Below, piece after piece: positions 60,298-64,000 of a stretch of DNA of 64,000 nt (position 1 is its first letter; each line of letters starts with the position of its first letter). The stretch lies in assembly GCF_009829325.1 (NCBI RefSeq), contig NZ_VUOS01000024.1, positions 1 through 64,000 on the forward strand, in the 5' to 3' direction. The stretch comes from Nocardia sp. CY41. GTDB lineage: Bacteria; Actinomycetota; Actinomycetes; Mycobacteriales; Mycobacteriaceae. Below the pieces are notes generated by a model. The model was not told the DNA's origin. It ran no database searches and was given only the letters and a program-made list of their open reading frames with translations. Made by a program: the position numbers and the translations under genes.

Positions 60298-61119
60298 CTA
60301 CATCCGGAACCATTTGCGCACCAGCAGCGCGAAGAACACCGACATCGACACTGTGCCCATCCACGCTTCCGCCGCGAACAGCGGCCGGGCGGCCGGGCGC
60401 AGATTCTCGGTGTCACCGGGCCCCAGCGGATTGATGAAGGCGGTCACGCAGGTGTAGACGGTGGCGGCCGGGGAGGGGTCGCCGTTCAGGACCAAAGCGG
60501 CGGTCGTGAACAGCAGTAGCTGCACGACCACCCAGCCGAGCAGCCACGACGGCCGGAAACCGTGGCCGCACAGCACGTAGGACAGTTGCCCCGTCCAGCG
60601 CCGCGGGCCGGGCGGCAGCGCGAGCGTGCGGGCCCGGGCCAAGCGCAGACCGCAGCGATCCTGGGCTTCGTCGTCCTCGTTCATCCGATACAGCGCGGCG
60701 CCTCGCCGGTAGGCCAGCGCCGCGTGAGCGGGCAACCCCGCCGCCGAGAACTGCGCGCCCAACTGCTCGTACTCCTCGGCCAGCATGGTGTTCTGCCTGC
60801 TGCTCAGTCGCAGTGGACCACGGAATTCGATCTCGGCCGCCAGCAACGCCGCCGGGATCGCGCTCGGCACCCGCCAGCCCGCTTCGTCGGGCGCCGGTTG
60901 CCGTGCGGCGGTGTAGAGATGCCGGAAGACCAGGGAGTCGGAGTGCCGCCGGGTACTGGGCGGGTCGTAATCGGCCAGGATGGCCTCGACATGCGCGGTG
61001 AAGCGCTCGAGTTCTGCTTGCTCGGAACGGCCGCCCCGATCTATCTCGGCGGTGTATTCCACTGCGCGCCTGGTGATCCGGGTCGAGACGGATGCGACGA
61101 AGGGTGAAAGCTCCCCCAT
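60298..61119 (-). CDS. TPR-like membrane protein with channel-like C-terminus
   Basis: A 273-residue protein. The first 170 residues are helical with TPR-like pattern (LAEEYEQLGAQFSAAGLPAH, AALAYRRGAALYRMNEDDEA). Two membrane helices (WLLGWVVVQLLLFTTAALVL and MGTVSMSVFFALLVRKW) flank a re-entrant segment TCVTAFINPLGPGDTENLRP that is shaped like the pore loop of two-helix ion channels but lacks a TVGYG filter. So it may be a channel-like sensor rather than a potassium channel. It is one base from the GNAT gene stop on the same strand and convergent with the SCO252x cassette. Confidence 0.7.
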   Translation of the reverse strand: MGELSPFVASVSTRITRRAVEYTAEIDRGGRSEQAELERFTAHVEAILADYDPPSTRRHSDSLVFRHLYTAARQPAPDEAGWRVPSAIPAALLAAEIEFRGPLRLSSRQNTMLAEEYEQLGAQFSAAGLPAHAALAYRRGAALYRMNEDDEAQDRCGLRLARARTLALPPGPRRWTGQLSYVLCGHGFRPSWLLGWVVVQLLLFTTAALVLNGDPSPAATVYTCVTAFINPLGPGDTENLRPAARPLFAAEAWMGTVSMSVFFALLVRKWFRM

Positions 61120-61120
61120 G

Positions 61121-61597
61121 TCACGAGTCTAGCGGGCGGCTCCTCAGCCGGTATTCGAAAACGTCGCGCGGCTCGCCGGGCCCGAAGTACCTGTCGTCGT
61201 GCTCGACGAATTCGAATCCCGCTCGTTTGAACAGGTTGCTGGCGTGCTGATTGTCCGGCCGCACGGTCAGGTACACCACTTCGGCTCCCACCTCCCGGCA
61301 GGTCTGCAACGTGCGGCGCAGCAGGCCCCGCCCGAATCCTCCGCCCTGATACCGCTTGGCCACCGCGAAGGTGAACAGCAGTGCCCGGCCCTTCTTCTCC
61401 AGGGTGAGCGCGTACCCGATCACCGTCCCGCCCACCTCTGCGACCAGCCATTCGGATCCGTGCAGGTCGAACAGCTGGCGCAGCATCAGATACAGGTACG
61501 GCTCGGCGAACACCTCGGCCTCGATGGCCGCGATGTCGTCGAGATCGGCGAAGCAGGCCTGCCGGTATTCCGGCTGAGGCGCTTTGGCGATGTTCAT
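61121..61597 (-). CDS. GNAT-family N-acetyltransferase
   Basis: A 158-residue acetyltransferase starting at ATG 61597 behind GGGAGCGG. Motif A is FAVAKRYQGGGFGRGLLRRT with the acetyl-CoA pyrophosphate loop (QGGGFG), and motif B is VYLTVRPDNQHASNLFKRAG. N-terminal ACFADLDDIAAIEAEVF is typical of RimI-like enzymes that acetylate protein N-termini. The substrate is not known. It is coupled to the channel-like gene, suggesting a joint role, perhaps acetylating a protein of the opposite cassette; this is speculation from order. Confidence 0.85.
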   Translation of the reverse strand: MNIAKAPQPEYRQACFADLDDIAAIEAEVFAEPYLYLMLRQLFDLHGSEWLVAEVGGTVIGYALTLEKKGRALLFTFAVAKRYQGGGFGRGLLRRTLQTCREVGAEVVYLTVRPDNQHASNLFKRAGFEFVEHDDRYFGPGEPRDVFEYRLRSRPLDS

Positions 61598-61825
61598 CCG
61601 CTCCCTATTGCCAGGGCATAAGCCGTCCGATTCCAGCTTAAACGTCATTCACCGAGCGGGGTCAGTGTAGAACCAGCGGAATCGGTCCCCGGCGCAGCGG
61701 GTCGTCACGTGTCGCGTCCGGGCCGGACGAACCGGGAGCGATGGCACGAGACGGGCGGCCGGTCGGGTTCGCTCGCCGCGACGCCGGTTTACTTCGGCGG
61801 GAAGCGCAATGCGCCCTTATCGCTC

Positions 61826-62479
61826 TCAGCTGCGGGCGAAACCATGCGCGCAGAAATTCCATACTTCGGACCCGGTGATCGGATGCTGCGTCTCCTCGTC
61901 GAACGCTCCCGCGGACTGCGCGGTGCACATGACGGTCTGTATGACCATGGCCGCCGTCCGGCGCGAGTCGACCTCGGGGCGCAGTTGGCCTGCCTCCTCG
62001 GCCGCGTCCATGAGCTCGGTGAACAGTGCCAGCATCGGCGCGTGCGCGACCCTCACATGGTCGGGATGCGAGATCAGCAGCTGCGATGCGAAATCGGTGA
62101 ACAACGGCCGCTGCGCGGATGGGTCCGGCCGGCACAGCTCGAACAACAGCTCGACGGCCACCTGAAGCTTGTCCAGCGGGTCGGTCCGCCCGTCGGCGGC
62201 GGCGCGCAGCTGGTCGGACGTGCGGCTCAGGGCATCCTCGAAAAGGGCGAGCAGCAGCTCGTGCTTGCCGTCGAACTGCAAGTAGAAGCTGCGCAGCGAT
62301 TGTCGTGAGCGGTCCACGACCTCCTGCACCGTGAAGTCCGTACTTCCCTTCTCGGTGATGATCGCCTGGGCGGCGTCCAGGAACCGCTGCACACGCTCCT
62401 CGGCGCGCAGCTTCGCGGTGCGTAGCGAGCGCTCGACGGCGCGCTGCTTCCATGCCGGATTCTCGCCCAGGCTGGTCAC
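61826..62479 (-). CDS. TetR/AcrR-family transcriptional regulator
   Basis: A 217-residue repressor-type protein starting at GTG 62479. The HTH is VQRFLDAAQAIITEKGSTDF, then TVQEVVDRSRQSLRSFYLQFDGKHELL. The ligand-binding half (PLDKLQVAVELLFELCRPD, LRPEVDSRRTAAMVIQTVMC) resembles mycobacterial KstR-like/lipid regulators, but the match is loose. It stands alone, and its target is not evident. The 502-base upstream gap 62480-62981 contains no gene I can support. Confidence 0.85.
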   Translation of the reverse strand: MTSLGENPAWKQRAVERSLRTAKLRAEERVQRFLDAAQAIITEKGSTDFTVQEVVDRSRQSLRSFYLQFDGKHELLLALFEDALSRTSDQLRAAADGRTDPLDKLQVAVELLFELCRPDPSAQRPLFTDFASQLLISHPDHVRVAHAPMLALFTELMDAAEEAGQLRPEVDSRRTAAMVIQTVMCTAQSAGAFDEETQHPITGSEVWNFCAHGFARS

Positions 62480-62981
62480 GGGCGCCTCGGTCCTCGGTCA
62501 TATGAAGAGAACATGACTGCACTGTACCGGAGAACGGTGTGCTTCCCGGGGTACTGAAGGACCTTGTTCGCGCCAAACGGAACTTTCCGACATCGGGAAC
62601 CATACTCTCGGCGTCCGTAAGAGTCCGCGCCGACAGATCACCCGCCTTTGTGTTGCCGATCTCCGGAGACGGTGGTTCATCGCCACAGTCGCTGGCAAGG
62701 CATGGGCCGCAACGCTTCCCGCATATCCTGGTCGATTCGGATGATCGCCATTCCCCTTTCGTATGCTGCCTTCGCGAACGTGTGGGCTGCTACGGAGTCG
62801 GCCCGGTAGTGCATCGGCGGCCAACCCGGGAATTGGACTGTCACATGGCATTGCATTACTTCGGTCCCGAATATGCGGCTGTTCGACGTTCCGGGGCGCC
62901 GCGGCCTCGGCGTTCATTCGCCATTCAGGATCGGCACCGCACCACTGGGGACAGTCGTCGAGCTGGGCCACAATACGTCGC

Positions 62982-63449
62982 GTGAACGCAACACGCCCCC
63001 GTCCTGATCGAAGCCGACCTCGCGGCCAAGCGCCCGCGCCGCGGGCCGCTGTTCCGGACGAGGCGGGGGAGAACCGCCTCGCCCTGGCCGCGACGACCGA
63101 CGCTCTGATAGCGCTGATCGTCGGATTCGCGTTGTCGCAACGCGTCTTCCATGCCTACGACGGTGTCGCGGAATTCCTCGGCGCGTTCGTTCCGTGCGTG
63201 CTCGCGGTGTCGTTCGCCAACCACGTACTCGGCACACTGCTGTTAGGTGGCAGTTTCGCGAAACTGCTGTTCGGAATGCGGGTAGTGCGATGGAAGGACG
63301 GCCGGCGTCCACGTGTATGGCAGACGGTCGCACGATGGTTGTTCGGGTTCGTGGTGATCGGGCTGCAGTACCTGCTCGAAGGCGCGAGTGTAGGCCAAGC
63401 CTGCGGGTTGCGCACGGTGCGCCGAAGCGGCCGGCGCCACCCGGCGTAG
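62982..63449 (+). CDS. RDD-family membrane protein
   Basis: A 155-residue protein starting at GTG 62982. After a basic, Pro-rich N-terminus, the RDD domain begins with NRLALAATTDALIALIVGFA (first helix with the Asp), then EFLGAFVPCVLAVSFANHVL, the RDD-type loop LLFGMRVVRWKDGRRP, and a last helix RWLFGFVVIGLQYLL. These small membrane proteins may be transporters or envelope factors. The gene's 3' end is overlapped on the other strand by a truncated membrane gene, suggesting a deletion brought the two together. Confidence 0.75.
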   Translation: MNATRPRPDRSRPRGQAPAPRAAVPDEAGENRLALAATTDALIALIVGFALSQRVFHAYDGVAEFLGAFVPCVLAVSFANHVLGTLLLGGSFAKLLFGMRVVRWKDGRRPRVWQTVARWLFGFVVIGLQYLLEGASVGQACGLRTVRRSGRRHPA

Positions 63450-63754
63450 GAATCAGCGGCAAGCCGTCGAAAGACGCTGCGCCGCAGGCCGGGACTCAGC
63501 CCATGCAGCAACGGTCCCTGCCCCAGCACCGGTCCGAGCCCGATGATCAGTGAGTCGTAAGCCACGCCGAGAGCCACCAGGCCCAGCAACCAGATCCTGG
63601 CGACGCGGGTAGCGCTGGTGAACAGCAGGACCCCGCAGCTCAGCTGGACGCAGGCGGTCAGAAGCAGGACGGCGGACGCCATGACGACTCGGAGGGTGCC
63701 CGGGCTGCGCAGTATGCGAGCAGAGCGGCTCGCTCGGCCCGTCGGTGCAGTCAC
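63155..63754 (-). CDS. membrane protein, C-terminus probably lost
   Basis: From GTG 63754 the first 85 residues look genuine: basic start, membrane helices MASAVLLLTACVQLSCGVLL and IWLLGLVALGVAYDSLIIGL, then GPLLHGLSPG. Beyond about 63500 the frame is only the antisense of the RDD gene (GLRRSVFRRLAADSYAG) and gives a basic, shadow-like tail. An intact homologue should continue with further membrane helices. A deletion joining this gene to the RDD gene is the simplest reading. Whether the short product inserts in the membrane is unknown. The function is not recognised. Confidence 0.5.
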   Translation of the reverse strand: MTAPTGRASRSARILRSPGTLRVVMASAVLLLTACVQLSCGVLLFTSATRVARIWLLGLVALGVAYDSLIIGLGPVLGQGPLLHGLSPGLRRSVFRRLAADSYAGWRRPLRRTVRNPQAWPTLAPSSRYCSPITTNPNNHRATVCHTRGRRPSFHRTTRIPNSSFAKLPPNSSVPSTWLANDTASTHGTNAPRNSATPS

Positions 63755-63884
63755 GCCGCGGTACGAGGGCGCTCGGCGCCTGGGGGGAGCGGCTGTGCGG
63801 GCGTCGAGACGCGTCCCGGCGACGGCGACGATCGCGTCGTTTTCCCGCCGGATTCTCGGGCTCGGTGCTCCTAGCGTCGGTGCG

Positions 63885-64000
63885 ATGGAAACTGATCCGT
63901 CACCGCGCGCGCGGGGCACCGCGCTGCGCAACCCCGTCGTTTGGTTCATGGCGCCGGCGGCCGCGCTCGGCACCGCCACCATCTATCCGCTGCAACCGGC
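63885..64000 (+). CDS. MFS transporter, 5' part only
   Basis: The window ends 38 codons into this gene (METDPSPRARGTALRNPVVW, then FMAPAAALGTATIYPLQPA). A first membrane helix with the small-residue pattern of major-facilitator permeases follows a polar N-terminus. The rest lies outside the window, so the family call is tentative. It is divergent from the truncated membrane gene. Confidence 0.5.
   Translation, partial: METDPSPRARGTALRNPVVWFMAPAAALGTATIYPLQP

Noticed and set aside
62498..62971. 157-codon minus-strand frame upstream of the TetR gene
   Set aside because: Composition is shadow-like, without a ribosome site, hydrophobic core or known motif.

Overview
This is high-GC DNA with strong codon bias, short intergenic gaps and many ATGA/GTGA overlaps. 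It carries DUF5994-like, SCO2521-SCO2524-like, LIP-type secretory lipase and TIGR03943 genes. Together these point to a mycolic-acid actinomycete, most likely Nocardia; that assignment is inference. I saw no rRNA, tRNA, CRISPR array or replication origin.

Bases 1-26000 are an accessory region full of wreckage. They hold a ferritin-like protein, a patatin phospholipase, two broken DUF5994 genes, an integrase fragment apparently cut by a frameshifted IS110 element, a second IS110 relic, a DUF3467/coiled-coil operon and two small SAM methyltransferases. There are also an SGNH hydrolase, a WD40 gene truncated against an AbrB-integrase pair, and a 5'-truncated LigD-type polymerase. Two near-identical uncharacterised genes with TTG starts sit 14 kb apart in opposite orientations.

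Bases about 25400-50700 are a biosynthetic gene cluster. The core is one long translationally coupled operon (27196-45739). It encodes an NRPS (carrier-Cy-A-carrier) whose adenylation pocket reads as the cysteine code DLYNLSLIWK, an OsmC-like protein, and a PKS-NRPS (KS-AT-ACP-Cy-PCP-Cy-PCP-TE) with no adenylation domain. These are followed by a methyltransferase, a flavin monooxygenase of acyl-CoA dehydrogenase fold, an NRPS-type stand-alone methyltransferase, an FAD-linked oxidase, a PKS-type stand-alone methyltransferase and a fused HadA/HadB-like dehydratase. The logic resembles yersiniabactin/pyochelin assembly: one Cys-activating domain probably charges three carriers to build an aryl-thiazoline metallophore. 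No aryl-acid synthase or ligase is present. A candidate Zur box lies inside the core promoter, and a TIGR03943/permease pair follows, so zinc control is a reasonable hypothesis. An aldo/keto reductase and a methyltransferase diverge on the left. A TetR-SDR-flavin monooxygenase operon lies on the right.

Bases 51000-64000 hold a secretory lipase, an EamA exporter, a sigma-factor operon starting with a 29-residue membrane peptide, and an intact SCO2524-2523-2522-2521 cassette of unknown function. The cassette converges on a GNAT/channel-like pair. Next come a TetR regulator, an RDD protein, a truncated membrane gene and the start of an MFS transporter.
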